A stretch of DNA of 63,551 nucleotides from CAYWXV01 sp964462535 (GCA_964462535.1 CAYWXV010000019.1:1-63551); one strand, 5' to 3'; shown: positions 45,418-55,070, counted from the first letter of the stretch. The notes: generated from the letters alone by a model not told the origin. Numbers and translations: made by a program.

Positions 45418-45906
45418 ATGAAGCTGAAGAAGCACCCGATAGGACTCCCCCTCCTGATTACCCTCCCCATCATGTTCCTGGTCGCTGTTGCCGTGTCGCA
45501 CGGTCAGCGACTGATATCTCCGCGCGTCCTGTATGTGACGTTCGACGGAGCCCGTGCCTACGACCGGCCCGACGTGCGCTCCGGACTACGTGCTACGTTC
45601 GTTCGCGGCGACAGCATTCACGTTATCGCCGAGAAGGAGGGATATGTATGTCTCTCACTCCCGGATGGCGAGGCATGGATGCTGGTTTCGAATGTCGGTT
45701 CCTCCCCCCCCGACAATCCAGGTCGACGAGAGCTGTCCTTTCGCAACGCGGAACGGACCTCCGCTTCGAGCGAATCATCCCGCTCGCAATCGGATGAAGC
45801 TGCAGTCCAACAGACGCAATGCCGTGAAACGACACGTGCAGGTCGACGGTGCAGCCGCACGACCGATGATCCCTCAGGGTACTGCTGGCAGCATCGGAAA
45901 CGGTGA
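45418..45906 (+). CDS. Exported SH3-like protein with C-terminal Cys/His tail
   Basis: A 162-residue protein. A hydrophobic N-terminus (MKLKKHPIGLPLLITLPIMF...) is a signal peptide or anchor. Residues about 38-95 look like a bacterial SH3 domain (TFVRGDSIHVIAEKEGYV, DGEAWMLVSN), which often binds peptidoglycan. A low-complexity Ser/Glu linker follows, then CRETTRAGRRCSRTTDDPS with GYCWQH, the same spacing of Cys and His as at 14518-15036. The long frame from 45262 is rejected. The two proteins share only the tail, so the tail is a mobile domain, not a paralogue relation. Confidence 0.75.
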   Translation: MKLKKHPIGLPLLITLPIMFLVAVAVSHGQRLISPRVLYVTFDGARAYDRPDVRSGLRATFVRGDSIHVIAEKEGYVCLSLPDGEAWMLVSNVGSSPPDNPGRRELSFRNAERTSASSESSRSQSDEAAVQQTQCRETTRAGRRCSRTTDDPSGYCWQHRKR

Positions 45907-45998
45907 TGTGAATCGTTGCCACGTTCCGGTTGCTGTTTGCGGGTGATTGTTGGACATTGCGCGTTAACAACTCTCATTCTCCTCGCGAACATCGTCTC

Positions 45999-46904
45999 TT
46001 GGCCTTACACGTCACCTCCCGCTCCCTCGCGCTTTTCGTGGCGCTGCTGCTGGTATCAGGTTCGAATGTTGATGCCGGAACGTCAATCGTCTCCGTTGAT
46101 TCCACCTACGGCAGCCCGTCGGTTCCAATTGACACCACGTCACCGGCACAGGTCTCATCGGGACCACAGATCGGTGATACGTTGTGGCAGGATATCAAGG
46201 ATGTCGGCACGGACTTTATCGATGTCTTCTCAAGACCAGCCCAATGGACTGGAACAGAGTGGATGATGTTTGGTGGAGGTGCCGCGCTCGTCGGGACGAT
46301 GGGTGGTCTGGATGCCTCGCTGCGAAACTCGGCGATTGGGGAACGAAGCCCGATCCGCAACGAGCTGGCTGAGTGGGGGAATACAATGGGGCGGGTGATT
46401 CCGGGGGCGATAATCGCCGCGACGCTCTACACTGGGGGCCTGGTCCTGGATTTCCCCGGGGTGCGACGGGCCGGACGACATGTCTTCCAGTCGGCGGTCT
46501 ATGCCGGGATAGTGACAATGTCGGTGAAGGCAATTCTGGGAAGACATCGACCGTTCCTTGGAGATGGTCCGTATGTCTTTCAAGGCTTCAGCACCAACGA
46601 CGACTTCAATTCGTTCCCGTCTGGTCATTCAACGATGGCCTTCTCGGTTGCTTCGACCCTGTCAGCTGACATCGACCACCCGGCCGCAACGATAATCCTG
46701 TATGGGCTTGCTTCGGTTACAGCCTGGAGTCGCATGTACGACGATCGTCACTGGGGAAGCGACGTCGTTGCCGGCGCGATCGTTGGAACCGTCATCGGCC
46801 ATGCCGTTGCAACGCTGGACGATCCCGACGACCCGTCGCAGACCACCGGTTCGCTTAGGGTGTTCCCAACGCTCAACGGTTTCGCTCTCACAATGATGTG
46901 GTAG
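45999..46904 (+). CDS. PAP2-family membrane phosphatase
   Basis: A 301-residue phosphatidic-acid-phosphatase-type enzyme, perhaps acting on lipid phosphate or undecaprenyl pyrophosphate at the membrane. All three signature motifs are intact: KAILGRHRP (177-185), PSGHS (207-211) and SRMYDDRHWGSD (244-255). A signal peptide (LALFVALLLVSG) precedes a Ser/Thr-rich segment and several hydrophobic helices (about 91-103, 134-151, 165-176, 212-224, 231-243, 256-271). The start is uncertain: it must be TTG, and I choose 45999 because it gives a clean signal peptide; 45930 is also open. It follows the SH3/Cys-tail gene on the same strand (92 bases). Confidence 0.85.
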   Translation: MALHVTSRSLALFVALLLVSGSNVDAGTSIVSVDSTYGSPSVPIDTTSPAQVSSGPQIGDTLWQDIKDVGTDFIDVFSRPAQWTGTEWMMFGGGAALVGTMGGLDASLRNSAIGERSPIRNELAEWGNTMGRVIPGAIIAATLYTGGLVLDFPGVRRAGRHVFQSAVYAGIVTMSVKAILGRHRPFLGDGPYVFQGFSTNDDFNSFPSGHSTMAFSVASTLSADIDHPAATIILYGLASVTAWSRMYDDRHWGSDVVAGAIVGTVIGHAVATLDDPDDPSQTTGSLRVFPTLNGFALTMMW

Positions 46905-46960
46905 GTGACCGTTGACTGTCTCTCAGATCAAGCAATCGGTCATAGCACCAGGTCACGGCT

Positions 46961-47040
46961 CGCGACGAAGAGCGAGTGTGGCATACCGCAGGTAGGCCGA
47001 CGTGAGCGACGAAGAGCGCAACGCAGAGATCGCGCGTACT
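46961..47040 (+). repeat. Dispersed ~80-base element, copy A
   Basis: The clearest copy. It aligns over all 80 bases, without gaps, to the minus strand of 16271-16350 (61 identities by eye), and its second half matches 29286-29325. It contains GGCATACC-GCA-GGTAGGCC, a weakened version of the copy B palindrome. It occupies the space between the PAP2 gene and the helicase; nothing else is seen from 46905 to 47100. Confidence 0.75.
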
Positions 47041-47100
47041 TCAATAATCTCTTAAGGGACGATTCAGAGGGAGACGGTCGGCAAACCCGTACCGCTATCG

Positions 47101-48975
47101 CTACGCCGCCAGCAGCTTCTTCGCATCAATGCAGCGAACGAGCCACGACTGCTTCTTCGTCAGTTCGCGAATGCTCAACTCTTCCTGCGCCTTAGCGAAT
47201 CGCCTCTTCGCTTCCGCGTGGATCACCGCCTCCGACATGTTTACACCCCGCCCACGCAGCACACGTGACAACCGTGAGGCCAGGTTCGCACATTCGTTCC
47301 GAAGTTCGGCCTCGCGCTGACTGACGTTCGAAACATACCGAGGATCGGGAGCGATCTCTGACGCTACCGCCCCCCTTCTCGCCGTTCGGAGTTCCCTCTC
47401 CTCGTCGGGTGTTCGATGGTCGCTTGCATACTCCGGGAAGAGTTCGAGATGCATCGCATGCGATCTGATATCCTGATGCTCGACGTCTTTCAGTTCCCAC
47501 ATGCTCTCCGTTGGCGCACCACCCAATCCACGCTCAACATCTTCCAGTTCCTGCTTCCATTTGATCCCCAGTCGCTCCTCCGACGTTATCCATTCGAGCG
47601 TCGCGACTACCTGCGAATCATTTGCCGCATAGATGTCACAGACATTCGCGTTCGCGGGGAAGCCATTGAAATAGCGCATACCGCGAAAGACCTGTTGCAT
47701 CGTCTTTGACCACGCCCTCACCAGATCAGCCTTGACGATGACACTGATTGGTTTGATGTCCGTTCCTTCTCCAATCATGTCGACCTGCACCATCACGTCG
47801 AGCTTCCCTTCGCGATAGGCGGCGAGTCTCGCGGCCCGATCCGACGCCGGTACGTCCTGGCCTATGCGATCCACGGCGACGTCCGGAAAGCGACGCCGAA
47901 TGAAGTCGAGGATCGCGGCGGCATGACCGTTGCTCATCGCAATCACCAGCATCTGATGATTGCGCGCTTCACTGTTTGAAGCCACACGTCCAGACATGGC
48001 CTGACGTTTCTCAGCAAAGGTCTTGAAGGCCGGGGCGAGAAGAGATTCCAGGTAGACATCGTGGAAGCGTAGCTTCTTGCGGGCCAGAAAGGCGTCCACA
48101 TCCTGTTTGTCACGCGCTATCTCCGCCAGTTTCGAGAGCGACATCTCAACCTGACGCCCTGTGTCTGAACGGACCATCGTCAGGCGATAATCAACGATAT
48201 GAGCGTTGACGCGCTTGAGTATCCTCCCCTCTGAATGGGCATCGCGCATCGTCACCTCGTGCAACGCCGTGTAGTACTGCTCCCCATCGAGTCGCGTCTC
48301 GAAAGGGACTCCGAAGAGGGTCTTGTTGTCCGAGCGCATTGGCGTACCCGAGAGGGCGACACTTGATGTATGCGGGAACTCAGCGATTCTCTGCGCCCAG
48401 GTACCGTCGTCCGAGAGATGATGGACTTCGTCAAAGACAAACATGCAGGGAGCCGACGAGCAGAATCTCAACAACGCCTTGTGTCCCCCACGACCACTTG
48501 CATACTGGTAGGTCGTGATGATGATATTCGTATCGAGGTTCTTGAGGAAGACCTTCTCGCTGTCCGCGACGCAAAACGTAAATGGCGGAGCGCCGATGTT
48601 GAAGAAGAGTCGGCTGAGTTCGGCCGGATCTGCGTATTGATCACGGAGATTTCCGCGGGGCACGAAGACCACAAGCTTCTTCGCAACGTCCATTGCATGT
48701 GCTATTGCAAACGATGCGAGGGCCGTGATGGTCTTTCCGTAGCCAGGCACAAAGACACCGAGATGGTTGCTCTCGCCGCGGGCCAGCGCAGCAGCAAGCT
48801 TCACAAGAAACTGCTCCTGCCCTTTGCGGAACTTGAAGCCGTTGCGGAGGGTCAGGCGACTACTGAGCGCTCCGGGACCAATTGATTCAGTCGGCGCGGG
48901 CGGATTGGATTGTGGTGTGTTGGGAGAGATCGCGGACAGGCTGCTGGGCGCAGGGAGGGAAGGGGAGCTGGGCAT
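47101..48975 (-). CDS. Solitary superfamily 2 DEAD/DEAH-type helicase
   Basis: A 624-residue ATP-dependent helicase or translocase. A disordered Ser/Pro-rich N-terminus precedes the first helicase domain. Motif I is a variant P-loop (GVFVPGYGKT, 73-82), motif II DEVHH (182-186), motif III SGTPMRSD (209-216). The second domain has a type III restriction-like pattern QVDMIGEGTDIKP and QQVFRGMRYF. C-terminal helices are acidic and rich in Arg/Glu. No nuclease, methylase or defence partner is adjacent. It may belong to a repair, phage or defence group. The frame extends to 49134, but the ATG at 48975 begins the protein. Confidence 0.82.
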   Translation of the reverse strand: MPSSPSLPAPSSLSAISPNTPQSNPPAPTESIGPGALSSRLTLRNGFKFRKGQEQFLVKLAAALARGESNHLGVFVPGYGKTITALASFAIAHAMDVAKKLVVFVPRGNLRDQYADPAELSRLFFNIGAPPFTFCVADSEKVFLKNLDTNIIITTYQYASGRGGHKALLRFCSSAPCMFVFDEVHHLSDDGTWAQRIAEFPHTSSVALSGTPMRSDNKTLFGVPFETRLDGEQYYTALHEVTMRDAHSEGRILKRVNAHIVDYRLTMVRSDTGRQVEMSLSKLAEIARDKQDVDAFLARKKLRFHDVYLESLLAPAFKTFAEKRQAMSGRVASNSEARNHQMLVIAMSNGHAAAILDFIRRRFPDVAVDRIGQDVPASDRAARLAAYREGKLDVMVQVDMIGEGTDIKPISVIVKADLVRAWSKTMQQVFRGMRYFNGFPANANVCDIYAANDSQVVATLEWITSEERLGIKWKQELEDVERGLGGAPTESMWELKDVEHQDIRSHAMHLELFPEYASDHRTPDEERELRTARRGAVASEIAPDPRYVSNVSQREAELRNECANLASRLSRVLRGRGVNMSEAVIHAEAKRRFAKAQEELSIRELTKKQSWLVRCIDAKKLLAA

Positions 48976-49179
48976 TCTCGAGTACGAGTGTGTGGGCTGC
49001 TGGGCTGTGTCGTTGAAGGCGGGGCGAATATACGGTTGGTGACCATCCGAAGTCCACGGTTTCAATGCAGGGCGAAGAGAATGGACGCCCGTTTTGCCCA
49101 CGCGCTGGCCAACATCTCCTCCACGCGGCGGCATTCGACAGTCGGCCGGGTGGAACCCGCGCCTGACGTGAAGGCATCT
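48976..49179. other. 204-base interval between two minus-strand genes
   Basis: No gene supported. It contains an open continuation of the helicase frame and a competing minus-strand frame, both low-complexity. It may hold the helicase promoter, but I saw no clear match. Confidence 0.4.
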
Positions 49180-50232
49180 CTACAGGACACTGAGATATGT
49201 TCTCAACGTCGCCTCTGCCGAGGAAGCCCATGAGAAGTGTGCCCCCCGTTCGATCCCCCGCTTGATGGTGCTTGAGCGAAAGTCGCTCTCTTCGATCAGC
49301 CTGAGCATTCCTCGCGCGATATCATCACTATCTTCGGCGTCGACAAGAACGGCGGCATCCCCCGCAACCTCAGCCATCGCCCCTCGATTGCTCGTCAGCA
49401 CCGGACATCCGCAGGCCATTCCCTCGATGATCGGAAGACCGAATCCCTCATACATCGACGGATAGACGAGCATCACCGCGGAGCGGTAGAGGCGGACAAG
49501 ATCATAGTCGTCGACATATCCAAGCAGTTGGATCGACGCTCGCGCCGGGGATTCATCAACGCGGCGATGGATGCGGCCGGCATCAAACCCATCGCCGCCT
49601 GCGATAATCAACCGGAGGTCCGGGTGGATCGAATGAATGCTTTCGAACGCCGCGATTGTTCGCTCGAGGTTCTTCCGTTTCTCGATCGATCCGGCCGCAA
49701 GGAGAAATGGACGTCCTTGGGATTCACCTTTACCCGGTCGAAAGAGCTCTTGATCGATGCCGGGATATGCAACGTCCGTCGACTCCGCAACCTCGGGGTA
49801 TTCCTCAATCAGACGGTTGCGCGTGAACTCGGAAACGACAACGATGCGGTCTGGGCGATCACGTCGAATCGTCCGTGTCATTTTCGCTTGCCCTTCACGC
49901 GCGAAGCGATCATCGACCAACCCTTCTTCAAACACGACCAGGTCGTGTATCGTGACGACACGAGGAATCCGGCCGGGAGAGGGGATTCGAAAGTCAGGAC
50001 CGTGGTAGACATCTCCCCCCCATCGCCCAATGATCGGAAGGAATGGACGGGATGGGATGGAAAGATGATCAGCAATCATTCGTCGTCCCTTCCAGCGAGA
50101 CGGACGCCACACGGGACGAACATCGAGATCGTCACGTTTCGCCAGAGCCGATAGAAGCTCGCGCACATAGACCGCGACGCCGGTTCGCTTCCGTCGCATC
50201 AATGCCGTTACGTCGAACAGTAGTCGTAGCAC
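49180..50232 (-). CDS. GT4-family glycosyltransferase
   Basis: A 350-residue GT-B glycosyltransferase, cytoplasmic or membrane-associated, making glycolipid or polysaccharide. Start MLRLLFDVTALMRRKRTGVAVYVREL; a central VVTIHDLVVFEE and VVSEFTRNRLIEEYPEV; the nucleotide-sugar domain carries LLAAGSIEKRKNLERTIAAF and the EGFGLPIIEGMACGCPVLTS motif with the two glutamates. No signal is present. Donor and acceptor unknown. It is 87 bases from the divergent DUF255 gene. Confidence 0.9.
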   Translation of the reverse strand: MLRLLFDVTALMRRKRTGVAVYVRELLSALAKRDDLDVRPVWRPSRWKGRRMIADHLSIPSRPFLPIIGRWGGDVYHGPDFRIPSPGRIPRVVTIHDLVVFEEGLVDDRFAREGQAKMTRTIRRDRPDRIVVVSEFTRNRLIEEYPEVAESTDVAYPGIDQELFRPGKGESQGRPFLLAAGSIEKRKNLERTIAAFESIHSIHPDLRLIIAGGDGFDAGRIHRRVDESPARASIQLLGYVDDYDLVRLYRSAVMLVYPSMYEGFGLPIIEGMACGCPVLTSNRGAMAEVAGDAAVLVDAEDSDDIARGMLRLIEESDFRSSTIKRGIERGAHFSWASSAEATLRTYLSVL

Positions 50233-50318
50233 GCGTTGGTTGTTGGCGTTCGGACGTCGGATGAAGGCGTCCTTTCTTCAAGCTTCACAAATAAGCCTCT
50301 TGTCCTGAGGCCATTGCC

Positions 50319-52358
50319 ATGAATCGTCTGATCAACGAACCGTCGCCCTACCTGCAGCAACACGCCGGCAATCCGGTGGACTGGTACCCTTGGGGAGAAG
50401 AAGCATTCGAGCGAGCCCGCAACGAGAACCGCCCGATCTTCCTCTCAATCGGTTACTCGACGTGTCACTGGTGCCATGTCATGGAGCGTGAATCCTTCGA
50501 AGACGAGGAGACGGCTGCGTTGATGAACAAGCTCTTCGTCAACATCAAGGTTGACCGCGAGGAGCGCCCCGACGTCGATCATGTCTACATGACCGCCTCA
50601 CAAGCATTGACCGGAGGGGGTGGATGGCCCCTCTCGGTCTGGCTGACTCCGGAGTTGAAGCCATACTACGTCGGCACATACTTCCCTCCACGGCCGGCAC
50701 ACGGCCGTCCCAGCTTCCGCACCGCACTCCAGTCCCTCTATACCGCGTGGGAAGAGAAGCGGGAGAAGGTACTGGAGTCAGCCGACGGTCTTACCGAGGC
50801 TATCGGTTCGTTCGCATCAGCGGAATCCGATCCGCTTGCGCCACCTGTTGATCTCGAGACCATGGCGCTTCAGTGCTTCACCGGTTTCGAACGGACATAT
50901 GACGTCGCGCGTGGGGGGTTCGGCGGAGCCCCGAAGTTCCCCCGTCCATCGATCTTCGAATTCCTCCTCCGCTACGGCAGCCTCAGCGACAATCCCCACG
51001 CCATCGAAATGACCCTCGCTACAATGCGGCGTATCGCCGAGGGGGGAATCTACGACCATCTTGGTGGAGGATTCGCCCGTTACTCTGTCGATCCCGATTG
51101 GCGTGTCCCCCATTTCGAGAAGATGCTGTACGATCAGGGACAACTCCTTGCCGCCTACGCCGATGCCTATCGACTCTCCGATGAAGAATGGCTGGCCACC
51201 ACGATTCGGAAGACGATCGACTACATGGAGCGCGACCTGCTCGACTCCTCCGGCCTGTTCTATTCAGCCGAGGATGCCGACAGTGAGGGTGAAGAAGGGA
51301 CCTTCTATGTCTGGACCATGGGCGAACTCCGGAACGTCCTGTCCCAGGCCGAGTTTGAGGCCGTCAGGCATCGGTACGGGATCACCGAAGAGGGGAATTT
51401 CGAACATGGAAAGAACGTTCTCCACACGACGGCATCGGTCGATGATGTCGCAATCCGCCTGGAGTCGACTCTGGAAGATGTCGAGGTGCTCCTCGCGTCA
51501 GCGCGGGAAACACTGACGAAGATTCGATCAAGTCGTGTTCGGCCACACAGGGACGAGAAGCTCCTGGCGTCATGGAATGGCCTGGCTATCTCTGGTCTCG
51601 CCCGATCGGCTTCGGCTCTGCGCGAGCCACGCTATGCCACGCTTGCCACGGCAGCGGCACGTGCCCTGGTTGACGGGATGATCATCGACGATGATCTGCA
51701 CCATCGTATGAAGGATGGACAGGTAGCAATCCCAGGCTTTCTGGATGACTATGCGTTCGTGGCCCTTGGCCTGTTGGATCTGTACGAGGCGACGTTCGAT
51801 GTCGAGTGGTTGAGGAGAGCGGAGCACCTGACACGCCGTGCTGTCGAGCTCTTTCGCGACGAGGCCGATGGCGGATTCTTCATGTCGCGTGGCGACGATT
51901 CAAGCATCCTGGTGCAGGGGAAGGTGGATCACGACGGTGCCGAGCCGTCGGGGAATTCAGTGATGGCGGTGCTTCTCACACGTCTTGGGGCGATGTTCCA
52001 TGACGACGACCTCGCCGAAATGGGGACAAGGGTGATCGATCTGTTCGCCCGTCGCGTTCGTGAGTATCCCATGGCAATGCCGCTTCTTGTGGGGGCAGGG
52101 CTTGTCGCCACCAGGCCACCACGCCAGGTCGTAGTGGCAGCCTCGGACAACGCCGCCGACACCGAGCGCCTTCTGAACGAGGCGCGCACGCACTACCACC
52201 CCGGCGCCTCACTTCTCTTCATTCCGAAGGACGGAGTCGACCCCTGGCTTGCCGAGAAGATGCCTGAACTGGAAGGGATGGGCCCTGTCGACGGCAAGGC
52301 GGCTGCGTACGTTTGCGAGAACTACGTCTGCGAACGACCGATCTTTCGAATCCCGTAA
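50319..52358 (+). CDS. Thioredoxin-domain DUF255/YyaL family protein
   Basis: A 679-residue protein of the SPATA20/YyaL family. It opens with LINEPSPYLQQHAGNPVDWY, the family signature, then a thioredoxin-like domain with CHWC (49-52). A six-hairpin-type helical domain follows (about 185-560, including GGAPKFPRPSIFEF and HFEKMLYDQGQLLAAYADAY), and it ends VCENYVCERPIFRIP. Length is normal. Cys-His-Trp-Cys is the family pair; reductase or sugar-epimerase activity has been proposed for relatives, but none is shown here. It heads a same-strand chain of five genes. Confidence 0.93.
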   Translation: MNRLINEPSPYLQQHAGNPVDWYPWGEEAFERARNENRPIFLSIGYSTCHWCHVMERESFEDEETAALMNKLFVNIKVDREERPDVDHVYMTASQALTGGGGWPLSVWLTPELKPYYVGTYFPPRPAHGRPSFRTALQSLYTAWEEKREKVLESADGLTEAIGSFASAESDPLAPPVDLETMALQCFTGFERTYDVARGGFGGAPKFPRPSIFEFLLRYGSLSDNPHAIEMTLATMRRIAEGGIYDHLGGGFARYSVDPDWRVPHFEKMLYDQGQLLAAYADAYRLSDEEWLATTIRKTIDYMERDLLDSSGLFYSAEDADSEGEEGTFYVWTMGELRNVLSQAEFEAVRHRYGITEEGNFEHGKNVLHTTASVDDVAIRLESTLEDVEVLLASARETLTKIRSSRVRPHRDEKLLASWNGLAISGLARSASALREPRYATLATAAARALVDGMIIDDDLHHRMKDGQVAIPGFLDDYAFVALGLLDLYEATFDVEWLRRAEHLTRRAVELFRDEADGGFFMSRGDDSSILVQGKVDHDGAEPSGNSVMAVLLTRLGAMFHDDDLAEMGTRVIDLFARRVREYPMAMPLLVGAGLVATRPPRQVVVAASDNAADTERLLNEARTHYHPGASLLFIPKDGVDPWLAEKMPELEGMGPVDGKAAAYVCENYVCERPIFRIP

Positions 52359-52386
52359 CTTGACCCCCCCCCAGATCCGCCTTGCC

Positions 52387-54198
52387 ATGAGAATTCTCAA
52401 CCTGATTCCTTGTATCCCCCTCCTGGTCGCTCCCTGCCTTCTGCTGGCTCAGGAGGGGGAGTGGGACCGTCTGAGCCACGCCGCAGACAGTCTCTACCGG
52501 AACGGCTGGTACCGAGACGGTGCCGACGCCGCCGAACTGGCGCTGAAGGCAGCGGAAACTGAATTTGGACCCGACCACCAATACGTCGCCACCGCCCTGA
52601 ACAACCTGGCGCTCGTTGATCGTGAGCTCGGTCGCTACGCACAGGCGGAGCCTCTGCTGCTGCGAGCGCTTCCCATCGCCCGTGCCGGTCGAAAACTCGA
52701 TCCCCAGGGATTGGGAAAGGTACTCGACAATCTTGGGGGCATTTACACGGAACTCGGACGGTACGCACAGGCCGAAGAGTACTACAAGGAGGCCTTATCG
52801 GTGAAGGAGGAGGCGCTGGGAAATGACCACCCGGAGGTGGCGACGACACTAAACAACCTGGCGACCCTCTACAAGCTCGAAAGCCGACAACTTGAGGCGG
52901 AACCACTCTTTCGCCGCGCATTTCAGATCAAGGAGAAGGAACTGGGCTCCGAGCATGAGGAACTTGCGCCGGTCCTCAGCAACCTGGCCTTGATTGCCAG
53001 CTACCGGAAGAACTACCCGGAGGCAGAGCGCATGCTCACGCGGGCGCTTGAGATCGAAGAACACTCGTTGCGGGAGGGGCATCCAAAAATCGCGGTCACT
53101 CTCAGCAATCTGGGCTCGGTCGCCGAGGCCCAGGGAAAACACGGAGAGGCTGAGGCCTATTACCGTCGAGCACTCGCACTCAAGGAAGAAGGGTTGGGAA
53201 AGGACCATCCGGACGTCGGTACGATTCTGAGCAATCTGGCAGGGGTCTACAACGAACAACGGAACTTCCAGGAGTCAGAGCCGCTCCTGCGGAGAGCACT
53301 CGAGATTCAGCAACAACGTCTCGGCCCCGACCACCCTGAACTGGCAACCACGTACAACAACCTTGGGTTCGTTCTCCAGAACGCGAATCGTCTGGGGGAG
53401 GCGGAGCAGGCCTATCGACATGGTCTTTCCATTGGGGAGAAGACGTTTGGTTCTGAGAGTCCTAGGCTTGTGACGGTCCTGAACAATCTGGGGTCGACAA
53501 TCGAAGCCGAGGGGAATGGAGCGCAAGCGGAGGAGTTCTATCGGCGCTCGCTAGCAATTCGGGAGAAGAGTCCTGTCGACGACCCGTCGGATCGAGTTCT
53601 CTCCATCAGTGGTCTGGCACGCATCGCCCGAGCCGCGGGCCGTCCAGCCGAGGCCGAGAAGTGGTATCGACAGGTCCTGGCCCTCCTCGAGAACGAGAAG
53701 GGGACGACGTCCCCCGATCTCACCGTCACGCTCAACAATCTGGGAATGGTCCGCTACGAGCAGGGGGCGCACGCCGAGGCCGAAGCTCTTTACCGCAGGG
53801 CGCTCGGTCTAGCCGAAAAGGATCCAAAGACAGACCTGTCGACGCTCGCATATCTCCTGGAGAATCTGGGGGCCACCCTAAACGCTCAGGGGAAACAGAC
53901 GGAGGCGGAGCCGTTCTATCGCCGCGCGCTCGCGGCGCAAGAGGATATGTACGGCGCCGAAAGTCCTGAGCTGGCAACGCTTCTGAACAACATCGCGATC
54001 CTCTACGGCGGACTGAACGAGTATGACAAGGGGATCGGGTACATGGAGAGGGCCGCAGCGATCTGCGAGAAGTCCTACGGCGTCGAACACCCGACCACGC
54101 AGGCCATTCTCACTAACTATGCGACAATGCTCCACAACGCGGGTCGGGTCGACGAGGCATCGAGGGTGGAGAAGAAAATCAGCGCGAAGCCTCAGTGA
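52387..54198 (+). CDS. Exported tetratricopeptide repeat protein
   Basis: A 603-residue exported protein (signal peptide ending LLLAQ) built of about 12 repeats of the 42-residue kinesin-light-chain-type TPR. Each repeat has a LNNLA or LSNLG first helix, then ELGRYAQAE-like and YRRALxIxE. Repeats start near residue 30 and fill the rest. Such arrays bind peptides or proteins. The longer frame from 52249 is rejected because the signal peptide starts at 52387, 28 bases after the DUF255 stop. The stop overlaps the next start (GTGA). Confidence 0.9.
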   Translation: MRILNLIPCIPLLVAPCLLLAQEGEWDRLSHAADSLYRNGWYRDGADAAELALKAAETEFGPDHQYVATALNNLALVDRELGRYAQAEPLLLRALPIARAGRKLDPQGLGKVLDNLGGIYTELGRYAQAEEYYKEALSVKEEALGNDHPEVATTLNNLATLYKLESRQLEAEPLFRRAFQIKEKELGSEHEELAPVLSNLALIASYRKNYPEAERMLTRALEIEEHSLREGHPKIAVTLSNLGSVAEAQGKHGEAEAYYRRALALKEEGLGKDHPDVGTILSNLAGVYNEQRNFQESEPLLRRALEIQQQRLGPDHPELATTYNNLGFVLQNANRLGEAEQAYRHGLSIGEKTFGSESPRLVTVLNNLGSTIEAEGNGAQAEEFYRRSLAIREKSPVDDPSDRVLSISGLARIARAAGRPAEAEKWYRQVLALLENEKGTTSPDLTVTLNNLGMVRYEQGAHAEAEALYRRALGLAEKDPKTDLSTLAYLLENLGATLNAQGKQTEAEPFYRRALAAQEDMYGAESPELATLLNNIAILYGGLNEYDKGIGYMERAAAICEKSYGVEHPTTQAILTNYATMLHNAGRVDEASRVEKKISAKPQ

Positions 54199-55070
54199 AA
54201 GAGCCTCATCCGGAACCTGTCGGCCCCGTGGCCGGCGTCGCCCCGAGCGCGGCGCTCCCCTCTCTGACGATCTGCATGGTTGCACACGACGAGGCAGCTA
54301 TCATCGGCGCGTCGCTCGGTTCTGTCGTCGGATGGGCCGGTGAGATTATCGTCCTCGATTGCGAGAGTTCGGATGGCACGGGAGACATTGCTCGACGTAT
54401 GGGGGCCCGCGTCGAGTGGCATCAGAATCTGATTCCCGAGATCACGAAGAACGTTGCCTTCGATTTGGCAACCACGGAATGGATATTCCTGCTGGATGCC
54501 GATGAGATCGTGCCCCTGGCATTGAAGGAAGAGGTCGAGCGAACGGTTCGAGCGAACCCCGTCGAGAACGGATTCAAGATCCCACGAAGGAATTTCTACT
54601 TCGGGACGCCACTGCTCCGCGGGGGGGTCTATCCCGATTCACAACTCCGTCTGTTGCGTCGCGGGCGCGGGCGCTTCCCCGGGCAGGGTATTCACGAGCG
54701 GATCGTGATCGATGGGAAGATTGGGGCGCTTCAGAATCCCTTCGACCATCATCCCTACCCGACCTTTGACGCGTGGAAGAAGAAATTCGATTTCTACACG
54801 AGATGCGAAGCTGAACGCCTTGCAGAGAGGAGGGCAGAACTGACTCCCTCCGCAATTCGACGTGGAATGATTTACCGGCCCCTTCGCCGGTGGATCGAAA
54901 GACTCTTCATCAAGAGGGGTATCCGAGACGGTGTACCCGGTATCCTTGCAGCTACCTTTGACCTGATGACGATTGTTGTTGGGTATGGGAGGTACTGGAT
55001 GGGGAATCACGCGGGGGGAATCGTGACGAGGGGGGAAGATGATAACCCATCAGACGCTCAGGCCCACTGA
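54195..55070 (+). CDS. Family 2 glycosyltransferase (LPS-core type)
   Basis: A 291-residue GT2 enzyme related to WaaE/KdtX-type transferases. It has SLTICMVAHDEAAIIGASL, CESSDGTGDIARRMG and LLDADEIVP (metal-binding DxD). The family's C-terminal acceptor region follows: FGTPLLRGGVYPDSQLRLLR, GQGIHERIV and HHPYPTFDAWKKKFDFYT. The start is GTG, overlapping the TPR stop, so translation is coupled. Last 60 residues are basic and may meet the membrane. Acceptor unknown; lipid A core glucosylation is the usual role. Confidence 0.88.
   Translation: MKEPHPEPVGPVAGVAPSAALPSLTICMVAHDEAAIIGASLGSVVGWAGEIIVLDCESSDGTGDIARRMGARVEWHQNLIPEITKNVAFDLATTEWIFLLDADEIVPLALKEEVERTVRANPVENGFKIPRRNFYFGTPLLRGGVYPDSQLRLLRRGRGRFPGQGIHERIVIDGKIGALQNPFDHHPYPTFDAWKKKFDFYTRCEAERLAERRAELTPSAIRRGMIYRPLRRWIERLFIKRGIRDGVPGILAATFDLMTIVVGYGRYWMGNHAGGIVTRGEDDNPSDAQAH

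Noticed and set aside
48887..49231. Minus-strand open frame of 114 codons upstream of the helicase
   Set aside because: Low-complexity translation, no signal or domain, and it overlaps the GT4 end and the helicase N-terminus in another frame.
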